Assembly (NCBI RefSeq): GCF_015355765.1
Contig: NZ_JACWNA010000002.1
Span: forward strand, 124,001 to 188,000
Direction: 5' to 3'
Source of the DNA: Actinomyces haliotis
GTDB lineage: Bacteria; Actinomycetota; Actinomycetes; Actinomycetales; Actinomycetaceae
Length of the DNA stretch: 64,000 nucleotides
Part shown: positions 49,326-57,642 of the stretch, in pieces
Numbering within the stretch: the first letter of the stretch is position 1
Layout: every line of letters starts with the position of its first letter
The notes under the pieces: model-generated
Database searches by the model: none
Told to the model about the DNA's origin: nothing
The model's input: the letters and a program-made list of their open reading frames with translations, nothing else
Program-made: the position numbers and the translations under genes

Positions 49326-50418
49326 TGTTGGTGGCAGGTAGGTTGGTGACACCGGTCGGGTTGACGTGAAGGGGAGGACCCCCGTTGTGTGTGGCTTGTC
49401 GACGCTCACACGTACAAACGGAGGTCCCCCCATGGCTCACTCTAAGGCCCGGCTGAATGTCAACGGTCGGCGGCTGCTGGTTGAACGGGTCCGCACCCAG
49501 GGCTGGCCGGTGGCGCACGCCGCCAAGGCGATGGGCTTGTCCCGCCAGTGCGCTCACCACTGGCTCAAGCGCTACGACGAGCTGGGGGACGCGGGCCTGT
49601 ACGACAGGTCGAGCCGGCCGCACACGATGCCCAGGCGCACGAGCGCCGCCACCGAGCAGCGTGTGCTGGCGCACCGCCGGCAGCACCGGCAGGGGCCGGC
49701 CTCGATCAGCGCCGCGACAGGGGTCCCGGTGCGTACGGTCACCGCGATCCTGCGCCGTCACGACATGCCCCCTTTGGCGTGCCTGGATCCCATCACCGGG
49801 GAGGTGATCCGCTCCAGCCAGGCCACGACGCTCCGCTACGAGCGCGAGCGGCCAGGCGAGCTGGTCCATGTTGACGTCAAGAAGCTCGGCAAGATCCCCG
49901 ACGGGGGCGGGTGGCGCGTGCTGGGACGGGCCGCGACCCAGGCCGACAAGTGCCGGCGGGGCCGGATCGGCTACGACTACGTCCACTCGATGGTCGATGA
50001 CCACTGCCGACTGGCCTACAGCGAGATCCATGACGACGAGAAGGCCGACACCTGCGCCGGGTTCGTGCTGCGGGCCGCGAAGTACTTCGCGGATCACGGC
50101 ATCGAGCACATCGAGCGGGTCATCACCGACAACGCCTTCGTCTACCGCCACTCGGGCGCCTTCGCTGCCGCCGTCGCCCAGGTTGGTGCCAGGCAGAAGT
50201 TCATCAAGCCGCACTGCCCGTGGCAGAACGGCAAGGTCGAGCGGTTCAACCGCACCCTGGCCACCGAGTGGGCCTACCGCAGGGCGTTCACCTCGAACCA
50301 GGAACGCCGCGACGCCCTTGCCCCCTGGCTCGAGTTCTACAACACTGCACGAGGCCACAGCGCACTGGGCGGCAACCCCCCAACCGCCCGACTGTCATGA
50401 ACCTGTCTGCCACCAACA
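49326..50418 (+). mobile_element. Complete IS481-family insertion sequence, 1093 bp
   Basis: The terminal inverted repeats are 49326-49350 and 50394-50418, with 21 of 25 positions matching, ending TGTTGGTGGCAG and its complement. A 6-bp TCTAGG duplication flanks both ends. One intact transposase gene lies inside. Undamaged ends, gene and duplication point to a recent insertion. Confidence 0.93.
49432..50400 (+). CDS. IS481-family transposase
   Basis: A 322-residue DDE transposase. The N-terminal helix-turn-helix reads VERVRTQGWPVAHAAKAMGLSRQCAHHWLKRY. The rve catalytic core follows: first Asp in LVHVDVKKL, second Asp in RVITDNAFVYR, and Glu in QNGKVERFNRTLATEW. The end WLEFYNTARGHSALGGNPP is typical of IS481. 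GGAGG at 49420-49424 serves ATG 49432. The gene is uninterrupted and its stop lies inside the right inverted repeat. Codon use is slightly less extreme than in neighbouring chromosomal genes. Confidence 0.95.
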   Translation: MAHSKARLNVNGRRLLVERVRTQGWPVAHAAKAMGLSRQCAHHWLKRYDELGDAGLYDRSSRPHTMPRRTSAATEQRVLAHRRQHRQGPASISAATGVPVRTVTAILRRHDMPPLACLDPITGEVIRSSQATTLRYERERPGELVHVDVKKLGKIPDGGGWRVLGRAATQADKCRRGRIGYDYVHSMVDDHCRLAYSEIHDDEKADTCAGFVLRAAKYFADHGIEHIERVITDNAFVYRHSGAFAAAVAQVGARQKFIKPHCPWQNGKVERFNRTLATEWAYRRAFTSNQERRDALAPWLEFYNTARGHSALGGNPPTARLS

Positions 50419-50424
50419 TCTAGG
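50419..50424. repeat. Target site duplication, right copy
   Basis: TCTAGG directly after the right inverted repeat of the IS element. Confidence 0.85.
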
Positions 50425-50447
50425 CTGCCGGTCCGGCTCCGGGCGCC

Positions 50448-50957
50448 TCAGCCGCGCTCGACCTCGGTGAGGCTGCCGTCGGCGACGTCGTAGACGAAGC
50501 CGCGCGCGCTCGCGCCCCCGGGCACGTGCGGGTCGGCGGCCAGCCCGGCGAGCATCTCGCGGAGGTCCTGCTCGGCGGAGGTGAAGCCGCCGGGACGCCA
50601 GGTGGGCCGCAGCCCGGTGGCCTGGGTGAGCGAGTCCGCGAAGGGCTGGTCCGCTAGGCCGGACATGCCGCAGTCCGTGTGGTGGATGAGGACGATCTCC
50701 TGGACCCCGAGCGCGTTCTGGGCGATCGCGAGGGAGCGCCGCACGTCGTCGGTGAGGATGCCGCCGGCGTTGCGGATGACGTAGGCGTCGCCGTTCTCCA
50801 GGCCCAGCAGCCGGGTGACGTCGAGGCGGTTGTCCATGCAGGCGACGACGGCGACCTTCGCGCCGCCGGGCACGGGGGAGAAGGAGGCGGCGTAGCGCTC
50901 GGCGTTGCCGAGCAGGTCAGCGGTGGTCGGGCCGGTGGGGTTGTGGTCGGTGCTCAT
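50448..50957 (-). CDS. Beta-class carbonic anhydrase (small actinobacterial type)
   Basis: A 169-residue beta-carbonic anhydrase interconverting CO2 and bicarbonate. Zinc ligands and the catalytic dyad are visible: Cys40, Asp42 and Arg44 in VVACMDNRLD, then His93 and Cys96 in LIHHTDCG. The length matches the short Rv1284-like type. AAGGAG precedes ATG 50957. It lies 25 bp after purU in the same direction, so purU and this gene are probably one operon. The IS element sits 30 bp beyond its 3' end. Confidence 0.93.
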   Translation of the reverse strand: MSTDHNPTGPTTADLLGNAERYAASFSPVPGGAKVAVVACMDNRLDVTRLLGLENGDAYVIRNAGGILTDDVRRSLAIAQNALGVQEIVLIHHTDCGMSGLADQPFADSLTQATGLRPTWRPGGFTSAEQDLREMLAGLAADPHVPGGASARGFVYDVADGSLTEVERG

Positions 50958-50982
50958 GGCGGGCTCCTTCGGTGGGTGCGGG

Positions 50983-51873
50983 TCAGGCGAAGACGACGGT
51001 GCGCGAGCCGTTGAGCAGGACGCGGTGCTCCGCGTGCCACTTGACGGCCTGCGCCAGGACTCGGCGCTCGACGTCCTGCCCCTTGCGCTGGAGGGCGAGG
51101 GCGGAGTCCGTGTGCGAGGCACGCGTGACGTCCTGCTCGATGATCGGGCCCTCGTCGAGGTCCGGGGTGACGTAGTGGGCGGTGGCGCCGATGAGCTTGA
51201 CGCCGCGGTCGTGGGCCTGCTGATAGGGCTTGGCGCCCTTGAAGGACGGCAGGAAGGAGTGGTGGATGTTGATGACGTTGCCGTGGAGCCGCTCGCACAG
51301 AGCGGGGGAGAGGATCTGCATGTAGCGGGCCAGGACGACGAGCTCGACGTCGAGGCTCTCGACGAGCCCGAGGAGCTCGCCCTCGGCCTCCTCCTTGGTG
51401 TCCTTCGTGACGGGGACGTGGTGGAAGGGGACCCCGTAGAACTCGGCGACGTCGCGGAGGGTCTCGTGGTTGCCGACGACTCCGACGACCTCGATGGGCA
51501 GGCCCTGGCTCTTGGCGCGGAAGAGGAGGTCGGAGAGGCAGTGCCCCTCCTTGGAGACCATGAGGAGGGTACGGACGCGGCGCTCCGCCTCGTCGACGGA
51601 CCACGTCATCGCGTACTGGTCGGCGAGCTCGTCGAGGTCGGCCTCGAGCTCGGCGCGCGGGACGCGGGTGAGCACCGTGACGCGCATGAAGAACAGCCCG
51701 GTCTCGGGGTCACCGAACTGCTGGGACTCCGTGATGTTCCCGCCGCGGCGCGCGAGGGCGCCGGTGACCGCGTGGACGATGCCGGGCCGGTCCGGGCAGG
51801 ACAGGGTGACGACGAGGTGCTGCGCGCCCGTGGGCGCGGTGGCGGTGCGTGCGCTGTCGGTGTCGGTGGTCAT
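50983..51873 (-). CDS. purU: Formyltetrahydrofolate deformylase
   Basis: A 296-residue enzyme that hydrolyses 10-formyl-THF to THF and formate, supplying formate for PurT and balancing one-carbon pools. The N-terminal ACT domain is LVVTLSCPDRPGIVHAVTGALARRGGNI. The formyltransferase-like catalytic domain has VVLARYMQILS, NVINIHHSFLPSFKGAKPYQQA (Asn and His) and GATAHYVTPDLDEGPIIEQD (Asp). ATG 51873 is 7 nt after TACCCT on the minus strand (51881-51886) without a ribosome site. glyA-folD, also in folate one-carbon metabolism, lie close by. Confidence 0.94.
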   Translation of the reverse strand: MTTDTDSARTATAPTGAQHLVVTLSCPDRPGIVHAVTGALARRGGNITESQQFGDPETGLFFMRVTVLTRVPRAELEADLDELADQYAMTWSVDEAERRVRTLLMVSKEGHCLSDLLFRAKSQGLPIEVVGVVGNHETLRDVAEFYGVPFHHVPVTKDTKEEAEGELLGLVESLDVELVVLARYMQILSPALCERLHGNVINIHHSFLPSFKGAKPYQQAHDRGVKLIGATAHYVTPDLDEGPIIEQDVTRASHTDSALALQRKGQDVERRVLAQAVKWHAEHRVLLNGSRTVVFA

Positions 51874-51939
51874 GGTGGGGAGGGTACCGACGTTACCGGA
51901 CTCGAAGCGCATGTGCTCGGGTCGCGATCTCTCGTGACG

Positions 51940-51967
51940 TTGAGCGGTCGAGCCGTCGACCGGTGAA
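51940..51967. repeat. Short imperfect palindrome, possible degenerate third copy of the dispersed repeat
   Basis: TTGAGCGGTCGA and TCGACCGGTGAA face each other around GCCG, with 10 of 12 positions pairing. The CGGTCGA/TCGACCG theme matches the ends of the repeats at 26887 and 63872. It lies between the divergent purU and the unknown gene at 51999, so an operator is another reading. Confidence 0.4.
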
Positions 51968-51998
51968 GGTTGTCGTGCCGAGGTGATCGAATGACTTC

Positions 51999-52631
51999 GT
52001 GAGCGCCGGTGTTGTGATTGCTGCCCTCAGCGTGCTTGGGACGGGGATGCAGGCTGTTGAGAATCTGGTCTCTGTATCCGCCCTCTACCGAGTGCGGAGT
52101 GCGCTCGCCGAAGCGCGACGGTCCGACGCCATCCACCGGACGAACGAGAGGGCCGAACGCGAGCGGACTCGGCGTGTGTCATTGCTTCGAAGGCTGGGCC
52201 TGGCCCTGACCGCAACGGCTCCGCGGGCAGCTCAGCTGGAGGCGGATCTAGTCTGGCTCGTGCAGTCTCGCTGCAGCGAGTTCTCACCGTCGTCCCCGTT
52301 GCTCACTGGTCTGAGCGTCTTTCGTGACGAGGTCGTCGGGTACATGCGTCGAGCGTCTTCCTGGATTCTGCTGTTGATTGCGAGTGAGCTGGCGCTCCTG
52401 GAAGCCCTCGAGTCTCTGCTCGACGTTGGGGTTGCGATCTTGACCCTCGTCGCGGTGGCGGCATGGGTGAGTGCGCGTGAGTGGTCGGTCGCCCAGGGGT
52501 ACGTTCTCCGCCTCGGTGAGTTGTGCCCCGGTGTCGGCGACGTGTCCCTCGGCCGGCGCCCAGTACTCATCGCCGTCCAGCATGCGTGTACCTCCTGGCG
52601 CCGGCGAGGTTCCAGTAATTCTCGGCCGTAG
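51999..52631 (+). CDS. Hypothetical membrane protein of atypical composition
   Basis: A 210-residue protein I do not recognise. An N-terminal amphipathic/hydrophobic part ([23 protein letters not shown]) is followed by a basic helical stretch ([26 protein letters not shown]). Two helices come near the C-terminal half ([22 protein letters not shown] and [17 protein letters not shown]). Codon use differs from all neighbours, with many T-ending codons (GTT, GCT, CTT) where the rest use C or G. This suggests recent acquisition. GTG 51999 has no ribosome site. It may be an accessory or phage-derived gene. Confidence 0.55.
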   Translation: MSAGVVIAALSVLGTGMQAVENLVSVSALYRVRSALAEARRSDAIHRTNERAERERTRRVSLLRRLGLALTATAPRAAQLEADLVWLVQSRCSEFSPSSPLLTGLSVFRDEVVGYMRRASSWILLLIASELALLEALESLLDVGVAILTLVAVAAWVSAREWSVAQGYVLRLGELCPGVGDVSLGRRPVLIAVQHACTSWRRRGSSNSRP

Positions 52632-52709
52632 CACGGCGACCGCCGTGGAAGCACTCGGGTTCTGTAAGCGGCCACCGAGGGCCATTCGCCTAGCGCTCGG
52701 TACGGTCGA

Positions 52710-52738
52710 TGACGGTCCGGTCACAGCGGCGGTAGCAT
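52710..52738 (+). promoter_or_regulatory. Promoter of the ZTP riboswitch-glyA-folD transcript
   Basis: TGACGG at 52710-52715 and TAGCAT at 52733-52738 are separated by 17 bp. Transcription would begin near 52745, at the 5' edge of the riboswitch fold. Confidence 0.55.
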
Positions 52739-52744
52739 GGCGCC

Positions 52745-52855
52745 GTCGGTGCGACTGGCGAAGGTGGACCACCACCGGGGAGCGCCGACCGGCAGGCGCC
52801 CGGGTCACCCGCGCGCCGCCGCTCCGGAAGCACCTGGTCGCCCGCCTGGGCCGAG
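52745..52855 (+). ncRNA. ZTP riboswitch (pfl motif)
   Basis: The 5' half shows the pfl pattern. P1 arms GTCGGTGC (52745-52752) and GCGCCGAC (52782-52789) pair with one G-U. The conserved GACTGGCGA follows, then P2 GGTGG/CCACC, then CGGGGAGCG. After a variable linker the conserved CCGCCTGGGC occurs at about 52842-52851 (P3 and pseudoknot). The fold senses ZTP/ZMP, which builds up when 10-formyl-THF is short. It precedes glyA and folD, both one-carbon genes. The AGGAGA ribosome site is 40 bp further on, so translational control is likely. Confidence 0.9.
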
Positions 52856-52899
52856 GTCGACGCCCCCGCGGCGCTCGCCGCGCAGACACGAGGAGAACC

Positions 52900-54210
52900 A
52901 TGACCGGTCCCGCTAGCACCGCTCTGAACAACATGCCCCTGTCCGAGCTCGACCCGGAGATCGCCGCCGTCCTCGACGGCGAGCTGGCCCGTCAGCGCGA
53001 GACCCTCGAGATGATCGCTTCGGAGAACTTCGTCCCGCGCGCGGTCCTCCAGGCACAGGGCTCCGTCCTGACCAACAAGTACGCCGAGGGCTACCCGGGC
53101 AAGCGCTACTACGGCGGCTGCGAGGTCGTCGACGTCGCCGAGCAGCTCGCGATCGACCGCGCCCTGGCCGTCTTCGGCGGCGACTACGCCAACGTCCAGC
53201 CCCACTCCGGCGCCCAGGCCAACGCGGCCGTCCTCGCGGCGCTGGCCAGCCCGGGGGACACGATCCTCGGCCTCTCGCTCGCCCACGGCGGGCACCTCAC
53301 TCACGGCATGAAGATCAACTTCTCCGGCAAGCTCTACAACGCCACCGCCTACGGCGTCGACGAGACCACCCACCGCATCGAGATGGACCAGGTCCGCGAG
53401 GCCGCCCTGCGCGAGCGCCCCAAGGTCATCATCGCCGGCTGGTCCGCCTACCCGCGCCACCTCGACTTCGAGTCCTTCCGCTCCATCGCGGACGAGGTCG
53501 GCGCCGCGCTGTGGACCGACATGGCGCACTTCGCCGGTCTCGTCGCGGCGGGCCTGCACCCGAGCCCCGTCCCGTACGCCGACGTCGTCTCCACCACCGT
53601 CCACAAGACCATCGGCGGCCCCCGCTCCGGCATGATCCTCTCCAGCCGCGGCGAGCAGTGGGGCAAGAAGCTCAACTCCGCCGTCTTCCCCGGCCAGCAG
53701 GGCGGACCCCTCATGCACGTCATCGCTGCCAAGGCCGTCGCCATGAAGGTGGCCGGCACGGACGAGTTCCGCGACCGCCAGCAGCGCACCGTCGAGGGTG
53801 CGGCCATCCTCGCCGAGCGCCTCCTGCGCGACGACGTCAAGCAGGCCGGGATCACCCTCGTCACCGGCGGCACCGACGTCCACCTCGTCCTCGTCGACCT
53901 GCGCGACTCCGCCCTCGACGGCCAGCAGGCCGAGGACCTCCTCCACGCCGCCGGCATCACCGTCAACCGCAACGCCGTCCCCTTCGACCCGCGCCCGCCG
54001 CGAGTGACCTCGGGCCTGCGGATCGGCACCCCGGCGCTCGCCACCCGCGGCTTCGGCGCCACCGAGTTCACCGAGGTCGCCGACGTCATCGCCACCGCCC
54101 TCGTGGCCGGCGCCGCCGGCAAGGCCGACGACGAGCTCCTCGCGAGCCTCAAGGGCCGCGTCAAGGCGCTCACCGACGCCTTCCCGCTCTACCCCGGGCT
54201 CGCCCAGTGA
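52900..54210 (+). CDS. glyA: Serine hydroxymethyltransferase
   Basis: A 436-residue PLP enzyme that moves the serine hydroxymethyl group to THF, giving glycine and 5,10-methylene-THF. Family motifs are [69 protein letters not shown] and the PLP-lysine site [19 protein letters not shown] 52900 follows AGGAGA. The open frame upstream overlaps the riboswitch and is not coding. Expression is set by the ZTP riboswitch. folD overlaps the stop by 4 bp. Confidence 0.97.
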   Translation: MTGPASTALNNMPLSELDPEIAAVLDGELARQRETLEMIASENFVPRAVLQAQGSVLTNKYAEGYPGKRYYGGCEVVDVAEQLAIDRALAVFGGDYANVQPHSGAQANAAVLAALASPGDTILGLSLAHGGHLTHGMKINFSGKLYNATAYGVDETTHRIEMDQVREAALRERPKVIIAGWSAYPRHLDFESFRSIADEVGAALWTDMAHFAGLVAAGLHPSPVPYADVVSTTVHKTIGGPRSGMILSSRGEQWGKKLNSAVFPGQQGGPLMHVIAAKAVAMKVAGTDEFRDRQQRTVEGAAILAERLLRDDVKQAGITLVTGGTDVHLVLVDLRDSALDGQQAEDLLHAAGITVNRNAVPFDPRPPRVTSGLRIGTPALATRGFGATEFTEVADVIATALVAGAAGKADDELLASLKGRVKALTDAFPLYPGLAQ

Positions 54211-55112
54211 GGGCCCCCTGGGAGGGGCCGGCCAAGGTCCTCGACGGGAAGGCCACCGCGGCCGCGATCAAGGCCGAGCTCAAGGAGCGGGTGGACGCCC
54301 TGCGTGAGCACGGCGTCACCCCTGGGCTCGGGACGGTCCTCGTCGGCGAGGACCCCGGCAGCGTCAAGTACGTCGCCGGCAAGCACGCCGACTGCGCGGA
54401 GGTCGGGATCACCTCCATCCGCGAGGACCTGCCCGCCACCGCCACCCAGGCCGAGATCGAGGCCGCGGTCGACCGCCTCAACGCGGACCCGGCGTGCACC
54501 GGCTACATCGTCCAGCTGCCCCTGCCCAAGGGGATCGACGCGAACGCGATCCTCGAGCGCATCGACCCGGACAAGGACGCCGACGGCCTCCACCCGACCA
54601 ACCTCGGGCGCCTGGTCCTGCGCGGCAGCGAGTCGATCACCTCGCCCCTGCCCTGCACGCCCCGCGGCTGCATCGAGCTCATCACCCGCCACGGCATCGA
54701 CCTGGCCGGCAAGGACGTGTGCGTCGTCGGGCGCGGCGTCACCGTCGGCCGGTCGATCGGCCTGCTGCTCATGCGCAAGGACGTCAACGCCACCGTCGAC
54801 GTCTGCCACACGGGCACGAAGGACCTCGCCGCGCACGTCTCCCGGGCCGACGTCGTCATCGCGGCGGCCGGCTCCGCGGGCATCATCACCGCGGACATGG
54901 TCAAGCCCGGCGCCGTCGTGCTCGACGTCGGCGTCTCCCGCGTGGTCAACCCGGAGACCGGCAAGGGACGCATCATGGGCGACGTCGCCGACGGCGTCGA
55001 CGCGGTCGCGTCGTGGCTCTCGCCGAACCCAGGCGGGGTCGGACCGATGACGCGCGCGCTCCTGCTCGCCAACGTCGTCGAGACCGCCGAGCGTGAGGCC
55101 GCTGCCGACTGA
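54207..55112 (+). CDS. folD: Methylenetetrahydrofolate dehydrogenase/cyclohydrolase
   Basis: A 301-residue bifunctional enzyme converting 5,10-methylene-THF to 10-formyl-THF, the next step after GlyA. Motifs are [23 protein letters not shown] (the catalytic Lys), [25 protein letters not shown], the NADP loop [16 protein letters not shown] and the closing TPGG-type segment [21 protein letters not shown] 54207 overlaps the glyA stop (GTGA). The riboswitch thus raises both enzymes when formyl-THF is scarce. A perfect hairpin closes the operon. Confidence 0.96.
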   Translation: MRAPWEGPAKVLDGKATAAAIKAELKERVDALREHGVTPGLGTVLVGEDPGSVKYVAGKHADCAEVGITSIREDLPATATQAEIEAAVDRLNADPACTGYIVQLPLPKGIDANAILERIDPDKDADGLHPTNLGRLVLRGSESITSPLPCTPRGCIELITRHGIDLAGKDVCVVGRGVTVGRSIGLLLMRKDVNATVDVCHTGTKDLAAHVSRADVVIAAAGSAGIITADMVKPGAVVLDVGVSRVVNPETGKGRIMGDVADGVDAVASWLSPNPGGVGPMTRALLLANVVETAEREAAAD

Positions 55113-55146
55113 GCTGTGCTGAGCGTCTGACGCGCTGGCCGTGCGA

Positions 55147-55176
55147 GGGCCCGGCACCCGGGAGGGTGCCGGGCCC
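55147..55176 (+). terminator. Perfect 12-bp hairpin after folD
   Basis: Arms 55147-55158 and 55165-55176 are fully complementary with a 6-nt loop. The tail CCCGCGTTTCTCC includes a short T-run. Confidence 0.8.
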
Positions 55177-55612
55177 CCGCGTTTCTCCGGGGGGGGGGAG
55201 GGGTTCACCCGCTCCACGGAACCAGGGTTCCAGGGGCGTCATTCCGCGGGTTCCGGGGCATGCACCCTGCGGGGGATGGGTGAGGTGAGGTGAGGGGGAC
55301 ACTGCGGGACCCGCATGCGGAGTGGGATGAAAGGACTACGGCGCACCCGGGGCGGGAGCGCGCCGATACCCACGGGTGATCCGCACCGGGCGCATGCGGA
55401 TTCAGGTCACAGCGGGATCGCGACGCGATCACGGTGGGATCTCGGTCGTGAGGGGGTGGGGGTGAGTCTCCCGGGCGGGTTCCGGGGGTGCTCGGGGTGT
55501 ATTGCTTGATTAACCCGTGCTCTTACCCAACCCTCATTCATAACGTTCTCTCGTCTCCGCACGACGTGATTCGACGTCGTCACCCCGCCCCCACAGGCCT
55601 TGAGAGGACCCC
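55177..55612. other. 436-bp non-coding stretch with G10 tract and small repeats
   Basis: No gene is supported. It holds ten consecutive G at 55189-55198, three GGGTTCC-like words, a short GAGGTGAGGTGAG tandem, GCATGCGGA twice (about 55313 and 55393), and the palindrome GATCGCGaCGCGATC at 55416-55430. The last 100 bp turn AT-rich (TGATTAACCC, CATTCATAACG); TAACGT at 55541-55546 is a -10 candidate for the surface protein gene. Confidence 0.6.
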
Positions 55613-56698
55613 ATGTCAGCCCGTACTAGCCTCGTTCGTCGCTCCCTCAGCATCGCCGGCGTCACCGCCGTCGCCCTCACCGTGTCGGCGGCTCCCGCCC
55701 TCGCGAGCGTCTCCAACATCGATGATGACTCCGCGAGCTCCGGCACGAGCCAGTCGACCCCCGTCACGGTGCCGGGCAACGGCTCGATGATCCCGGACGA
55801 CCAGCCCTCGACCGAGCCCAGCACCCCCGCCGTGCAGCAGACCACCCCGGGCAACGGCTCGGTCATCCCGGATGACCAGCCCTCGACGGAGCCGTCGGCG
55901 GAGCCCAGCGCGCCCGCCAGCACCGAGCCGAGCACGCCCGCCACGACCGAGCCCTCCACCGAGCCCAGCACGCCGACCACGACTCCGGCCACCCCCGGCA
56001 ACGGCTCGGTCATCCCGGATGACCAGCCCTCGACCGAGCCGTCCACGGAGCCCTCCACGGAGCCCTCCACGGAGCCCTCCACGCCGGCCACGACCGAGCC
56101 CAGCACCGAGCCCTCCACGCCGGCCACGACCGAGCCGACCAACGACTGCTCGACCGTCCCCACGCCCACCACGCACCGACACGGCACCACCGTCATCGTG
56201 CCGACCCCCGGAGCGACCGACTGCGCGACGACTCCCGCTGACCAGCCCTCCGAGTCGGCCAGCCCCTCCGCCCCCGCCAGCCCGGCCGCCGAGCAGCCGA
56301 CCACCCCCGCCGGCTCCGAGTCCACGGCCCCGTCGACCTCGACCGACGAGGGCCAGGACTGCACCACGGCTGCCACCACCTCGTCCACCGAGACGACCGG
56401 CTCCGGCAGCACCACCGGTACCACCGCGGGCCGCACCGTCCCCGCCGCGGGCTGCACGACGCTCACCGTCACGGGCTCCCACGGCGCGGGCAGCTCGAGC
56501 ACGGGTGCCCGGAGCACGGGCTCGCAGGCGACCGCCACGGGCTCCGAAGCGGCTCCTGCCGCCTCCGGTACCTCCAGCAGCGCCGTCGGCGACTCCTCCC
56601 TCGCCCACACCGGTGCCATGACCGAGATTCTCCTCGGGACGGCGGGCGCGCTCCTCATCGGCGGTGGCGTGCTCACGACGGCTCGCCGTCGTGCCTGA
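55613..56698 (+). CDS. LAHTG-anchored repeat-rich surface protein
   Basis: A 361-residue secreted protein. The signal peptide is residues 1-31 (basic start, [19 protein letters not shown]). The C-terminal sorting signal is LAHTG at 330-334, followed by a helix ([19 protein letters not shown]) and an Arg tail; LAxTG is the class E sortase form. The middle is a disordered, heavily Thr/Ser/Pro stalk, probably O-glycosylated. [17 protein letters not shown] occurs three times (residues 54-70, 79-95, 128-144), with TEPSTEPS expansions between. Four Cys occur in the second half. No catalytic domain is seen; a stalk or shield is likely. The repeats invite length variation. Confidence 0.85.
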   Translation: MSARTSLVRRSLSIAGVTAVALTVSAAPALASVSNIDDDSASSGTSQSTPVTVPGNGSMIPDDQPSTEPSTPAVQQTTPGNGSVIPDDQPSTEPSAEPSAPASTEPSTPATTEPSTEPSTPTTTPATPGNGSVIPDDQPSTEPSTEPSTEPSTEPSTPATTEPSTEPSTPATTEPTNDCSTVPTPTTHRHGTTVIVPTPGATDCATTPADQPSESASPSAPASPAAEQPTTPAGSESTAPSTSTDEGQDCTTAATTSSTETTGSGSTTGTTAGRTVPAAGCTTLTVTGSHGAGSSSTGARSTGSQATATGSEAAPAASGTSSSAVGDSSLAHTGAMTEILLGTAGALLIGGGVLTTARRRA

Positions 56699-56856
56699 CG
56701 CGGAGCCGCTCGGCACCTCAGCGACGGCTCTGACGGCCGCGCCGCGAGGCGACTCGGCCCAGCGGAGCAGCGCTTCCGCCGTCCGGCTCGGAATTCGCAC
56801 CGCGCAGGGCACGACCGCGGCCCGCAGCCACGACGGAGCCTGTTGAGAGCAAGACA

Positions 56857-56900
56857 CCGGGGGCGGGGAGGAGCACCATCGTGCTCCTCCCCGCCCCCGG
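56857..56900. terminator. Perfect 20-bp hairpin
   Basis: Arms 56857-56876 and 56881-56900 are fully complementary around a CATC loop. It lies between the convergent surface protein gene and the small membrane protein gene. The 150 bp before it (56699-56850) show nothing recognisable. Confidence 0.85.
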
Positions 56901-56926
56901 CGTGCTCCTGAAGGGGTTCGGCCCGT

Positions 56927-57217
56927 TCAGCCCCAGTCCGTCTCAGCGGCCGCGCGCGCCGACCGCAGCCGCATGACGCCGGCCGTAAGGATCCCGGCAC
57001 CCGCGAGGCACAGCGGCATCGAGGCCACCCAGAGAATCGTCGAGACGCTCGACAGAGCCTGCGCCTGTGCGAGCACAGGGGCCACGGCACCCAGGACGAG
57101 GGCCACGAGACCGATGACGATGAGCCGCGCCCCAGAGGCGCGGCGCGCGCGGAGAGCGTCGAGCGACGCGGGGCTCGACGGTGCGGCGGAGGAGGTTGGA
57201 GGGCTCTGGGAGGTCAT
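56927..57217 (-). CDS. Small membrane protein
   Basis: A 96-residue protein with a Ser/Pro-rich cytoplasmic start, then two helices (ARLIVIGLVALVLGAVAPVLAQAQAL and STILWVASMPLCLAGAGILTAGVMRL) and a short charged end. No family is recognised. ATG 57217 follows CAGGAT by 6 nt, a leaderless-like start; ATG 57232 is in frame. It runs in the same direction as acylphosphatase, whose stop is 37 bp upstream. Confidence 0.7.
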   Translation of the reverse strand: MTSQSPPTSSAAPSSPASLDALRARRASGARLIVIGLVALVLGAVAPVLAQAQALSSVSTILWVASMPLCLAGAGILTAGVMRLRSARAAAETDWG

Positions 57218-57254
57218 GGGGTCATCCTGCACCCACCCCGGCGGGTGCCGATCC

Positions 57255-57569
57255 TCAGTTGCCCATGACGAAGGCCGTCCGCTGCACGGCCTCGGGGCTG
57301 AGGTCGGTGACGGTCACCCGGGAGACGCTCGCCCACCGCGGCCCTCGATGGAGCCACCCGATGAGGGACCCGACGGCCTCGGTGGGCCCCTGAGCGAGGA
57401 CCTCCACGTCGCCGTCGTCGAGATTGCGCACCTCGCCCACCAGGCCGAGGCGCTCACCCTCCTCCATGCACGACCACCGGAAGCCGACCCCCTGGACCCG
57501 GCCGGACACCAGGGCGTGGATCGTTCGGGTCGCGGAGCCGGGGGAGGACGCGCTGCGGGATGTGCTCAT
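57255..57569 (-). CDS. Acylphosphatase
   Basis: A 104-residue acylphosphatase, which cleaves acyl phosphates such as acetyl phosphate or carbamoyl phosphate. The substrate loop and catalytic Arg are in ALVSGRVQGVGFRWSCMEEGERLGL, and the catalytic Asn is in GEVRNLDDGDVEVLAQG. Length is near the usual 90 plus a Ser-rich leader. ATG 57569 lies 7 nt after GAGGAT; ATG 57578 is an alternative. It is divergent from the GH32 gene. Confidence 0.9.
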   Translation of the reverse strand: MSTSRSASSPGSATRTIHALVSGRVQGVGFRWSCMEEGERLGLVGEVRNLDDGDVEVLAQGPTEAVGSLIGWLHRGPRWASVSRVTVTDLSPEAVQRTAFVMGN

Positions 57570-57630
57570 GCCCCCCATCCTCGCAGGTGAAGCGGCCGGC
57601 GTCGCGGGCGGCGGGGAGACGGCCCCCCGA

Positions 57631-57642
57631 TATCCTGACGAG
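57631..57642 (+). promoter_or_regulatory. Leaderless-type -10 element of the GH32 gene
   Basis: TATCCT at 57631-57636 ends 6 nt before GTG 57643. Confidence 0.6.

Noticed and set aside
55872-56621. Arg/Pro/Ser-rich frame inside the LAHTG surface protein gene
   Set aside because: It is a frame-shifted reading of a repetitive gene; it lacks a start signal or domain.
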